Source: Lanius collurio
Lineage: Eukaryota; Chordata; Aves; Passeriformes; Laniidae
Assembly: GCA_020086605.1 (NCBI GenBank)
Contig: JACBWW010000008.1
Span: 9,266,235 to 9,330,234 of the forward strand
DNA: 64,000 bases
Reading direction: 5' to 3'
A program made the translations under genes and the position numbers. How positions within the stretch are numbered: the stretch's first letter is position 1; every line of letters begins with the position of its first letter. Below, in pieces: positions 1-12,900 of this stretch. Below the pieces are notes generated by a model that saw nothing but the letters and a program-made list of their open reading frames with translations, searched no databases and was not told the DNA's origin.

Positions 1-3000
1 CTGTAAATCAGCAACATTAATGCAATTGTTTAGACCAACTTAGCTCATTTGACTATGTAAAAGTGTATGCTGTATCAATATGGAAGCTTCAAAACTCTAT
101 AATAATGCTTCAATTTATAGATTGTAGCATGTTGTATTTTCTAAAGGAAGAGCTGTTGGAAGCAAGATAGAAGAATAGGAGAGTAAAAGGAAACAGGATA
201 TGCTCAGTAGTTGCCAAATCTTTCAAAGAAATGAAGTGTGTCTTACAAATTTGTCAACAGAAAGATACAGGGCCTGTTATTTAATTTGCGAATACTGCAG
301 TTGGTGCTTGAATGTAATGAAAAAACAGAAATTCTTGCAGTTGGACAGGGCTAACTTAACTGTATTCTACTGTGACAAATACAACTGAGTTAGTGTTTAA
401 TATTAACAACATCTGTTGCATCATCTAGGCAACAACAGTACTCTGCTCCATATCCAACAAAAAAGTTGCAGTCTTATGAAAATAATTAATAAAATAAGTT
501 TTTATTCGAAGTTGCTCTGTGTTGTCACTTTATAATTTGAAGCATGGATTGGTATTGCTTTTGTTCTTCAAGGAGAAGCTACAAGAACTCAAATAGCAGA
601 GTACATAATTAAAAGTTTTACTAGATCTGTAAAAAAGTTTCTGTTTTCAAATCAATTGATCCCAATGTGAACAAGTTATAAATAGGCTGTATTGTTCTGT
701 TTTTGCTGAAGTAATTTACAAGTGTCAAGAACATTTTTGGGGTTTAGTGTTTTATTAGTCTCATTTTTATGCCCCTAAAATAGTACTAGAAGAGATCTGA
801 ATTATTTTTTTGTTTCCCTTTCTTCACCCTTAGGTGGCAAGACCATTTTGAGATGTCTTATGTTTTAGTTGCATCTAATCTCCCTAGTGTGTTTTTTGGA
901 TGCTCGTATTTAGTGTTCAGGTCCTAGTTGTTATGTTACTTTATTAATTGTTTGCATATCCATTCATTGATATTATCTGTAGGATTTGTTTTGGCTTGAA
1001 ATGAAAACCTGTAGCAGTCAGGTGTCTCCTGCACCTACTGAACTTAAGTTTAATGTATAAGAATTTTCACAGATCTGGCTAAGGGGCTCTTGGTTAATAA
1101 AATGTTGATTTCCTTTGAGCTCCTGCTGGGGTGGGATGCCTCCTTGTCCCTTCCACTCTGAACTGAGACCAAACTGAAGACATAATTAGTAATAATGGGG
1201 ATGTAATTAGTAATTATATTACAGTAAATTGTTAGTAAATGTAAAGTTACACAGGAATGTCTTTAAATGTGGGAAGGAAGCAGGCTGTGTTGAATTGAGT
1301 AGATGAACTAAACAGATTATGTATATGAGATTCCTAATTAGAAATACTTTTCTAATAAGGACTTAATAAGGTTTCACTAAGGTTTAATAAGGTTCTAAGG
1401 TTTTTCTAATTTATTGCTTTTAGTCAGCAGTTAAATATATTTGTAATCGAGTATGCTCTGAAAGGCACAGTACACCGTGATTGAAAATGCACTGTGATCT
1501 AACTGCTGTCAGAAACATTACTTCATCTGCTCAGGAATTAATATAAGCCTTTGAAATATAGTTTCTTCACCCGGGATTATGGGTGAAAGATCTCTAGCAG
1601 ACCTCAGTGGAGTGACTTGAGAAGGTGCCTCTCACTGGTGATTTTGTTATCCTAGGCAGGCTTAGTAGCTGCGTGTATATAACCAATTGCATAGACGAGA
1701 TACTTAAGGTTATTACACACTTGCAAGTTTGGGTGCTGAGAGGAAATCCGCAAAACCATCACACCTCTGGGTTACAAAGCTGGGTTTTTATACACTTTTA
1801 AAGAATGTATTTTACCTATGTAATATATATGAATTATGGAAAACTGCAGATTATGAAAGATTTGGGTTTTGTTACTATTGTTTGAAGCTGAGGAATTATT
1901 TTTGGAAAACCATATACAAATTTTTCTAGAAGGGAGAAATTATGACTGCTATCACTACAACTTCTTTCTAATATCAATTTTGTATTTTAAAAGGGTGTTA
2001 CTGAGGTAGAAGATGAATTTGCTGTAATTAGTTTGCTGTATATAATAATTCTCTCCCATCATACAAATATCTGTAGCTTTTTCTTAGCTTTTAATTCATG
2101 ATATCAAAAAATGCCTGCATAGTAGGACATCTAGTGTCAAAAAAATGGGAAAAAGACTGTGTTACTGATCTATACAGATTCATGCTTAGCTCACAGCAGT
2201 TACTAGCCTAGGAATTGTGTAGATCTTTTGGTATATATTCCAACAGGTATGCTTCATGATATGTCAGATTCTATTTTTATTTTAACAATATAAGGCTCGT
2301 ATTTCTTGTGCTCCTAGACAACTATTCTTGGTGTGTCTGTCTCTTCATATGTTTCCTACTTCATGCTTTTCAGATGCTGCTGTGAAGGAAGAAATGTTTA
2401 TTTTATTTGGGTTTCTAATTATTTATAACTCATTCTAAAAATTTTCCTCCTCTTTTTCATAAGGCTATTTTGGGGAAAAGATAATGTTTCTATTTAACTG
2501 TTACTTCTTGAATTATACTGCATCATTCATCATATAGCACTGGATCTTGAAAATAGACAAGGAAATACTTGTTGAAAAATATGTTGAAAGTATTCAAGTG
2601 AAATGAAAATTTTATTTTAAACATATTGAAATTTACCTTTTTTGTAAAGATGCAAGACAATGTAGCTGCCTTATTTTTTTGTCTTTTCATTTTATTTCCA
2701 GATAACATTTTTTTACAGGGCTATAGCAGGGAGCTGCCATATGACCAGACTTCTTTTTTAGTCAGTTTATCAAGAAAGCTTCTAAGCGTCTACTTTAGTT
2801 CATTCAATGAACAGCACTGTTCTCAGTAGTAGTGTGCAGCTGTATTCATAAAATGTATAACAAAAATGATGGCTTTTTCGCCCACTGTCAGAATGTTTGG
2901 GTTATTGTTCTAATAAATAAGCTTCTCTGTGCTGTCACTTCCTTTCTAATGTGAAATATGTAAGTGTATGTTTCTGGTAGTTGAGGGCTCTTTAATTTTT

Positions 3001-3878
3001 TTAATATGTTTAGTGTGGGGAGTTTCTAGGTTGTTTTATTGATTTTAATATTTTTTTATTGATTTTAATAGTTTTATTGATTTTGTGTGGAGTTTCAGCT
3101 ATAGATTCTTCAATCCCTATGCCTTGTCCCATAGCTGTATTTATTTCAGAGTCAGGTAAGACATTCAGGAAACTCACAGTGTAATAAATTGGAAATACAG
3201 TTGCACGGGCATCTATAAATATTTGTATGTGCATGTACATACACATATGCACACACCTAAAGCATCTGTTAGGAAGAAGGTTAAGTGCTATTTTTGCCAA
3301 TATTTTCATTAGTATAAATACCAAATCTGCCTGTGCTTATATTATTACCAAGTAATATTACCAACTACAATCATACTAGTTGACAACAAATTCTACATTG
3401 TATGATTATTTTCTTCATGCTCTCTTTTTGTTTAAGGTTTTTAATTATTGTTTAGGACTCCGGAATGTGAACAAGTGATAATGTTAGAGTGATGGTTTTG
3501 GCCTGAGTGAATAAGTCAAAAGTGATCTTGTTCGAATTTACTGTACAAATGTAGAAATAACCATGTAGGAAACCTTACTGTCTTGCTGTGACATAACTAC
3601 TCAATTTGAGAAATGTATAGGATTTGTGAACCCTGATACTATAGGCAGTAGACCACTTGCCTTACCTTTAAAGAGATTTTTTTGTTACATCCAGGTTTGT
3701 ATATAGCACAGCTACGTGTCAAGTGCATTATAGGAAGTTGTTTGCACTCTTCTAAAAATATTAGGTATTGCCACAGGCAGAAAAAACAAATCAATCTTAT
3801 TTCCTTGGTAAATTCAGTATGTTCAGTCAGGGATTTCTGCATACTGCTTGTCTTTGGAGTGTGTCTTTTTACTATTAG
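1..3878 (+). other. KIAA2026 intron (upstream of first visible exon)
   Basis: AT-rich sequence with no recognised repeat family and no convincing exon. It shows degenerate TTAATAAGGTT copies at about 1350-1400 and three tandem TTTTATTGATTTTAATA-like units at 3030-3085. An exon-like frame at 2720-2829 lacks a donor site. Confidence 0.6.
3030..3085. repeat. Short AT-rich tandem duplication
   Basis: Three copies of a unit close to TTTTATTGATTTTAATA follow one another. This looks like slippage-type low complexity within the intron. Confidence 0.6.
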
Positions 3879-3938
3879 ATACTGAGATCCCAGATTCTAA
3901 TGTGATTCTTTACAATGTTAGAGAAACAAATCTTGCAG
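3879..3938 (+). CDS. KIAA2026: KIAA2026 internal exon (first visible)
   Basis: A 60-nt exon. The acceptor is a T-rich tract ending ACTATTAG and the donor is CAG|GTAAGA, a near-perfect consensus. It starts with two bases completing a split codon, then reads [19 protein letters not shown] and leaves one base (phase 1). That base fits the two leading bases of the next exon at 4308, giving a Gly codon. The reading is open only in this frame. It is short and I know no motif in it, so the call depends on the splice sites and the phase match with the next exon. The exon before it is not in the window. Confidence 0.7.
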
Positions 3939-6900
3939 GTAAGATGCTATATTTCTTATGTTTGTGCTTTATGTTATAGATTTCACTTCTTTCAGAAGAG
4001 TGGTGTGAATGTTACTTTTATGACTTGGATTTTTAGGGGCTGTATTACTGAAATTGTAGTAGGCTTTTTCTTTTTATTCTTTTTTTTTTTTATTCTTTTT
4101 ATCTTCCACCCCACACAAAAGACTGCAGACACAGATACTTATTTAATGTTTCCTTCTGCTGAGTCTAGTTCTAATTCATCGTGTTTACATGCCTTACTGA
4201 AAGCCATCATTAGTTGCAGTTTAACTTTCAAGTCTGTATGTAATTTGGTTTTATTAATAAAGTACAACAAACAGCATTATGAAGCTTTTCTCTTTTAATC
4301 TTACAAGGAAAAAAATCGCTATCTAAAAAAGCAATCACAAAGAAGAGGAAAGGTGTCAGAAAGTCTACCATACCAGAATTTCAGGTAAATTATTTTAATT
4401 TTTGTTTTAAGCAGTTGAAATCTGAATGTGTATTTAATAAGTCCTTTAGTTTCTGATAGAGATCTTGGAAATATTAACTGAAGCTGAAGCAGTTTTAAAG
4501 GCTTAAACTGATAGTATTTTTAAAACTACATTTCACCTTCTCTTGGTAAAAAATATTTTACCATTTTTATTATGTGCAGCTTGAACACTATTTTCAGTGT
4601 TGTTTATGATCCCAGATATATCTGTTACAGTATAAAACCTGTAAAAACTAGGACTTGTTAAAAACATTTTTAAGGTAGATGTAATTCTCTGTGATAAAAT
4701 TACTTGGTTTTGTGTGAGGTATGACAATGTGGTTCTTGAATTCTTGAATGGCTTGGTTAACCAAAAGACTTGCAAAATAAGCAACGGTGGTCACCCTGCT
4801 TGCAACTGTTACTCCTTATCAGCATGTGGTTTCTAGGCCTCTAGGATCTCTTAGGCTCTAGAAAGCATCAAGAGCATTAATTATGCTAATATGGTGCTGT
4901 AGTAGAAGTGTTACAGCACTTCAGTTCTAAGTTGCTCTCTATGTGTGCAAGGCTGCTTGCATTGAAGTTCTCCTTTGGCTACCTTTTTTTTTTTCTCCAG
5001 AAAGCAATCTGTGCTAGTTTGGCCAATAGACTCACACTAAATCATGACTGTTTTGTAATACCGTCACTCTGAATCAGCTGATTCCATCCTGATCATGTGT
5101 TTCAGATGGAGCTAGTAAAATTTCTGGTGTTAAAAATGGTTAGTAACAGTCACTGTTGAGAAACAACTGATGTTTAAGTGTACTCTGACTTTGTCTATAT
5201 TGTAATGCTGGTGAGTAAAATGTTTCCTAACAGCTCCAAAAAACAGATATGGTGTCTAAATTTTTTTTTTCCAAGCACATTACCTGCATGCCATGGATAT
5301 ATGCATTTGGGTTAGGAATAATTTCTTACATAATTAAATTACTACAGTTCAGTAGTCTATCTAAAACACTGTTTAAAACTTTGACGAACCTCTTAGCTTT
5401 AGTAGGTAAAACATAGGTACATTTGTGTATCTAAGTGTATAGTAATTATGATCTGTAAAACCTTATATTAGAATGTAACAAAATACTTCTGACTCTTTTG
5501 ATCAAAGCTGGGACTCATATCTGTTTTAGGTGAGGCTCAGACTGATTAGTATTGAGCAGTTTAATCTTATTGAGGAGCTTTTTAACAACTTAACAACTTT
5601 TAAGTAACTAAACCTGACTCTTTCAAGAGGTAAGACTGTTAGAAGAATTTGCAAATATTAAAATGTTTATATTTGGAAGAATACTTAGACTTTTGGAGTC
5701 TGGTAAGGTGTGCTTCGATATATTCTTCCCCACATACATGAAAGGCCAAACTATGAAATTATGTAACTGGTTAAAAATACAAGTATATTTTTTAAATACT
5801 TGGTAAAACAGCTTAGAACTTACACGCCCTGTGAGATATGCTGGAGGATATAACCACAAGAATATTGCCATTCATGTCTACACATCAGTTCTTTTGTAGT
5901 GAAAGTTAATAAATTAAAAAGTTTAATATGTTTCCTACATATGCAGCTTTCATAATATGCAGCCTACAAATGTAAAAAAAACCCCAGGCCCTACCAGAAG
6001 GCACTTTATTTTATAAGATTAAGTTCTGTACTTAAGTATAGATAGATCTTTTACCTGAAAATCATGACTTGGCTTTAAAGCTGAATAAATTAGTATTAAT
6101 AAGTCTTCTAATGTGTGCAGGGACACAAATCAGAATCATTCATTAACAAAAATTCAGGAGATAATAGTGCAACTTAATCTAATATTTATAATGCCATTTT
6201 TATAATAGATAGCTCAAGGCTGCTTTAAAAAAAACCCACAAACCCCCTAAAAACAACAAAACAAACTGAAATCAAAAGCAGATGCAAATTAAATACTTTT
6301 TACCAAATAAAAATTCACAAAACCCAAGTCCTAGTTTTAATATTTTGAAAATTAGTGGGTTTACAGCTTCATAGATCATGATTTAGTTGTCTCTTGCTTA
6401 TTATTCTGAGTTCCAAGCTGCTTATTACTGTTGCTCATTAACATTTCAAAGAAATTAACAGTAATTACACTGCTGTACATAAGGGACACTAATGTGTTTT
6501 GGGTTTTTTTTCCAGTTACAGAGTACATTTAGGTTTGGTAACCAGTGCTTCATTCAGTCTTTTCCCCTTTCACCTCATGTATGTTCACACGTAGCCATAT
6601 GGACCTACATATAAACTAAGGAGAAAAGGAGCGTGCATGCTCTGTTTCAGTGTGTCTTGAGCAATTTCAGTTTTATCAGCTATGGTCTGTATTAAATGCA
6701 GATCTCAAAAGATATCTGAACATTTTCCACGTGTAGATATCAGTGATAAAAGAGCAGCTTCATAGGAAATGCAATTATAAATAAGTTGTTACACAAATAA
6801 CCTGAACTAAAGATGAGATCCTGTTCAAGTGGGTAAAAATTGTGTGAAAGTTTGTCTGGAGTTAAGGGGGCAAGGAAAGACATCAGTGATCTGGGGGAGT

Positions 6901-9900
6901 AGACTTGGTTTGTATTTTTCAGCAGATCCACAGATTAGATATGGTTGTATGATGTTAAAGAGTTCATTTATAAATTGATTACAGGAGAGTCCCAAGTTGG
7001 AATGGAAGTTGGTTCCCCATCTTTCCTTAAGAAGTTCAGGGGGAACTTTTTTGTATTTCTTCCTTGAAGTTGTAGGAGTCAATCTCTTGAGAGATAACTG
7101 AGATCTGAGATTGTATCATAACATGAAAGTTGAGCACTGAATTTGAATTTTTACTGAGTACTGAAAACCTGTAGCTTCCACTCTATACAGTTGAAAAACA
7201 GGATGCTTATTGCCTATGAAAAATAAGTCCCTGTGTAGTAAGTACTGTGCTGGATGTGATGGTGTCTGTGCTGCATGTATGCATGTTAACGTGTACACAA
7301 CTAATGAGATTACATTAATGTAAATGTTTGCAACCTGAATCTTTAAGCCACCATGTAGTGTTCTAGAGAATAGGAGCAAGTATTTCACTCTCTCTAGTAC
7401 TTCAAAAAAGAAATATTTTTTCACTTCAGATTATTTTTTCATGTAAGTGATTAGAAAGCAAGTTCTTCATATGTGAAACTGCCAGTAAGGTTTCAGAATG
7501 TGACTGAATTATTAGATTGTAACATTAATACATTTTTTCTTTGGCTTCATGTTAACTTACCCATAAAAACGTACAAAACAAGTTAGAAGGCAATCTTGTT
7601 TGCAGGAAATTGAATTGCTAAGTTCCACCAGTTACCAACCATGAGCAAAGAACACTGAAATAGAAATAAGAATCTCATTGGGAGAAATAGCATCTAGAGT
7701 CCATATCAAAATGATCATGTGAAATACACTTTACTGGGTTTTTTTTCATCCTTCCTTCAAAACGCTAGCTTCATTCTATAAGATAGGAAGTGTTAACCAT
7801 ATGAGAGAAGTTTCAGAATTAGCTTCTTCCCAGTTAGCATGCATTTTAATTTCCTCATCTCAAGTCATACTGTGAATGGAAAAAATCAAAGTTTTTTCTT
7901 GAACCCTTTTTATAGTGCTTTTTAGTACATTATTGGAGTATTTCAAATAGTAAACTAATTTTGACTGTAAATCCTCCAAACTCTGCTGGCTGTTACCTTC
8001 CTTGTTTTACCAGTAGGCAATTGACACACAGTTATGACCCTCAAATGTACATCTCATCTGATGAAAATCGTGACTTAGAAATTTGATTACTCTTGCCTAT
8101 CACCCCCTGCCCCAAGAAAATTAAACTTTATTTATTGGCATTCTTTTTCCCATTGATGTAGCTTGGATTGGTCACATAGAAAAATTAAAAAGCAACAATA
8201 AAATTTAGTAACTGAATTGTCAGGTGTATGTATAGTCAAAAGAGTGGATTATAATTGTGTAGGGAAAACCTTTATCCATGCCTTTATTGACTTTTGTCAA
8301 GGACCTTGTGATGGACTTTTTTGCTTAAAAATGCAGTGTTGTAGGTTTCTTCACAGGCCAGACAAAGCCAGTATAGGACTCAGTTTATATTTTATGTATT
8401 ATTTGTATTCAAGTTGTATTTTATATATTCTTTAAGTGCAGGTCGTGCATGTTGAACCTAGTAGAGTTACACATAGCAATTCTGTTTTCTGGGTTAAGAG
8501 ATATATATCTTCCTAAGTAAAAATTGCATGCACTGTCTGTGGCAAGACACTGCAATTTGCTTATTAATTTGCTATACTAAACATGATAAATGTGAAAACT
8601 GTAAACTTTGGTTTGAGTCACTCCATTTCCTCAATGTTTCAAATGCACACAAATGTTAGGAAAATAATGATGTGTGCATTCAAGGTTTCTGAAATTTCTT
8701 TTGCTAAAAGTGTCAACTCAGTGTTTTAATTGTGACTAGCAAAGGTGTGTTTTCAATACGAATTTGCTGAAAATCTGGAACTGCACATGAATTTGAAATA
8801 AAAATATATTGTTATAAATTACTGATTTGGAAAAAATACTTAGCAGTTGTTTGATAAAAACATTCTAATGTTTAGGGTGAGTTTTGTATGGGTTTTTTTA
8901 GTTTAATTTTCTTAAATTTTTTCAACATGTTTTCAGTAATAAGGAAAACATGTCCACCTGAGGTTGTTCAGAAAAAGCAAGTCTTAATAGAAAATAACCT
9001 GAAAGAACCTAAATCTTAATAATTTCTCTTTTTTTAAGTCTTAACTTGCCCTAGATGATGGTGAGACAAAATAAACAGATCATCTTTGTTTGACAATTTT
9101 TTTCAAGAAAGTAGCATCCATTTTCTGAAAGGAAAAAATGCAGAAAGCTGGTTTCTAAAGACAAGAATAAAAAGAATGAAATACATTTCCAAAACGTATA
9201 TTAAGTAAGTAGATTTGGTAGATGACTATGTTACCTTAGAATCATCAAGGTTGGAAGAGGCCTTCGAGATCATCCAGTCCAATTGTCCGCCCAGCTCTAC
9301 CACTGTCACTCCTAAATCACCAAACCCTGTCACCAGATCCAGATGCCTCTTGAATATATCCAGGGCTGGAATACTCTGTGTAAGCATTTAAAGTTATGTT
9401 CAGGAAAAGTTGTACCAAGTGTTATATGTTATAATCACAGCGTACTTCAAAGCTAGTATGCTTAGTTCACCAAGGACTTGTTTGATACTCAAAGCTGTTC
9501 TAACTCATTACTGTACTTGAGACAAATTTGGTGGTTGTTATTCACAGAAGGTTTAAGAAAATACCTATATTTTGAAATGGAAGCTTACAGGTAGAGGTGT
9601 GGTTTATGACTGAAGAATAAGAGTATTTTCTTAGATTTTCTTCCTCTCAACAAGTACTGGTTTTTTGTTTGGGTTTGGGGTTTTTTTATGTTTAAAAATA
9701 CTATGAGAAAATAAAAATCAAATGGTGGCACTAAGTAATAATGTGCTTTTAAATTTTATTTAATTTCACTGTACATTTTCCAAGTCCCACATCACCAAGT
9801 GTTTGTGTTCATTTGTTTTTTTAGCTTATTTGCACTAATCTTGATGAACTCAGGGAATTAATCACAAAGATTGAGAATGAACTCAAAGATCTGGAGGACA

Positions 9901-12900
9901 TTAAAAAGAAATCGGTATGTGACATTAAAAGCTTTCTCTTGTATAGATATGAAACAGTGCCAGTTACTTGCTGAGGCCTGTCAGCTGAAGTTTTTTATCC
10001 TGTTCAGTAACTGCATGAAACCTCCTAAGGCTGACACCTGGGGACTGTAATCTTAATCTTTCCTGTATATAATGCTCTGTTTTCAATGTTTTTATGATAA
10101 GTGAATTCAATAACTCTGTTAGCACTTTTCCTTGCCAAAACAAAATATGGATAGTGGTAATACCTTAGAACGACTAGTTCATTTCCGTTAAACAGATGAT
10201 TATTTTGCCCTGGGGACAAGTTCTTACCAACAAATAATTACAGGATAGATTTCTTGTATCTGCCTATGCACTGCTGATCAGAACTTCTAGTGAACTAGAA
10301 TTCTTAATTAATTTTTTTTGCATGTGTTATTAAAATTTACTTTGTTTAGTATTTATCAAAGGAGTTTGTACCAGAAAGCATGCTATCTAGCTTTTGGTAT
10401 CAGATTGAGGTACAAATTTTACCAATATACACTGGATCACTGAGTCTGTGCAACTGAAAACCTCAAAGGAGTAACAGACGAGAATTCAGCATGTTTGAGC
10501 TTTTGTAGGAGGCAGTGATGCTAATTAATATGGTGGATGGATTTAAATACATGACTGCTACTCATTTAAACAGCCCTCTACAGTGAACTCTCACTACTTT
10601 TTCCATTGTAGTTCTGTTTATTGAACCTTTGGTAGGCACTTCTGTGGTGGCATTTCTAAGAAAAAGAAGTAGATAGAAGTGTTGGGTTTTCTGTATCTTA
10701 GAAATTAGTCTGCTTTTAATTCAAGTGAAAGTTTATAGTCCTATGCAGAATCAGTATATTAAGTTATTTAAATAGGGGAGAGAGATGTGGTAGGAGAGAG
10801 ACAATATAAATTAGGATTCTGAAAGACAAGTATCAGTGCAGACAATTAGCATAATAACTGTTAATGTAGGCAAAGGAATAATACCAGCCTAATCTTGAAA
10901 TTATTTTGTACCTGCTAAATTGCAAACTGCTTTTATCATAAGAATGCCAAGAGGTTATCAAAAAAGCTATGTCAGCAAGAGGATAAAAAGCCAAAAATGA
11001 GAATATGCTGCAGCATATCAATAATATTAGTATAGATGAGACACTTAGTCTGCTAGTAAAACTGTAGGAGCAAGACTTCTTCAAGGGTAGACAAATGCTA
11101 AATATGTCATAATTGCTCTTCCAACTGAAATCTGATAATGTCATTATGTAAGTAAGTTGCATGACTTCAGCAGGAATACTATGTTTAGTTCTAATTGCAC
11201 CATCTTAAAAATACCAAACACTTAAGTACAGGGGAGTTAAGATACAACTCATTCAACATTCAGAAGTTACAAGGTAAGGACAATCCTTCATTGTACTTTT
11301 TTAGACCTATCAGATCATGATTCTGGGTATCTAAACACTTGTGTTGTTAGAAGTTTTATGTAAAAAAAAAAAGGGTTAGGATTAATTGCTGAAGAAGTGG
11401 TTATGAGGAAACAATAAAGTGATATACTGATTTTGAAAAAAATAATTATCTGAGAAACTTCATGTTTACCTTTTAAACATGTAAATAGAAAGGTATTAAA
11501 TTAGGTGAATAATCATAAATTTGACTTGCTAAAATGAGGTTTTGCTTTGTGAGGAAAGTCTTAAGGATTTCATTTTTGATGTCTAACACCATAGGTAATT
11601 ATGTTAACTATCCAAAAAACTGGAGAAAATGGAAACTTTCATTCTTCAGCTCTAACCAAATGACAATGTCAGTTTCAGAAGCATCCAGAATCATGTTTGG
11701 TCGGTTTTTCTGAAGTGCATATGTTAAGTAAAACATTTTTCTAATTTGATAATGGAAATTTGACCTAATGTGAAAGTTTATTTTAATATGATGGCACCTA
11801 CATGCTGTTCATGGACTTCTTTCTTGTTTTGACTAAAAGATGGTGATGTTCTTACTTCTTCATGGTAATTTAATATTGATTTTTTTTTTTGCAATAGTAA
11901 CCTGGGTGAAGGCATAGGAATCTTTCTTCTTCATGACTAATCTCATTGTTAATTTCAGTTGTAGTAGTTGCTAGCACATGATACTGAGAAAAACTGTCAA
12001 GGCAAGTTTTACTGTTACGTTAAATACTTACACATATTAGAAGTACCACTTATTTAACTTTATATTAAGTCTTTCAAGTATAACCTTTTCTTAGTCATAA
12101 CCTAGAAGACCATTCTAGAGAACATGAAAAGAATTCCTTCTCAAGAACTTGGAATTAGTGGAGACTTTAATGAAAGAGTTGAGCTACAGGACCATCTTAA
12201 TGTAAATAAACTTACACTGTTTTCCCTCATTTTTTGCAGGTAGTTAGACTGGTTGTATCTGATACTTTTCAGAACATCAACTTGAGACAAAAAATGACTT
12301 GACAGATTTTTGTTTGGCAAGTTAGAAGAAAATTAGAATAGGGTTATATAGTAGAAAGTAATGGATAATTTAAAATTTTGGCATTTCTACACATTTCTTT
12401 TAGAACAATGAAATAATAAACCTGTTGGAAACTATTTTCACTGTTTGGTTGATTAGTTTAGTTCTCTACTCTTATAGACCTCCAATGTCTTTTGAATTAG
12501 GTATGAATAGTATTTTTCCTTTTAAAAAACCTTGCACTTTTTCTTGATTACTGGTGAGTTTGTTATACCCATGATGAGATTTGCTTTGGGCTAGTTTGCT
12601 GCAACTGTTTAGAGTGGAAGATTAAATTTGATCTCAGTTCTTTAATTTTGAAGAGTTCCCCTCTGCTCCTGAACTCTAGCCACAGTTCTGAAGCGATGCT
12701 GCGATTTCACATATGCTTTCAACTGACATAAGCCAAAACTGCTGCCAAATAAATAGTTCCTACTTCCTGTGTCTCTGGAAGCTCCTATTTTCTGTGCTAT
12801 CCCGTGAGAGAGGGTCGTAAAATTCTTTGTTCAGTTGCATGGTGAGAGATTGTGATAAACTGAACTACTTATTTCTGCTGGTGATTTGTTTGTAAGCCAG

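Noticed and set aside
2720..2829. Exon-like frame after a T-rich acceptor (starts GYSRELPYDQTSF)
   Set aside because: No usable GT donor before the in-frame stops; the phase does not lead to the next exon.
3915..4298. 127-codon open frame
   Set aside because: It runs through an intron between two well-supported exons; its frame is not the coding one for 3879-3938.
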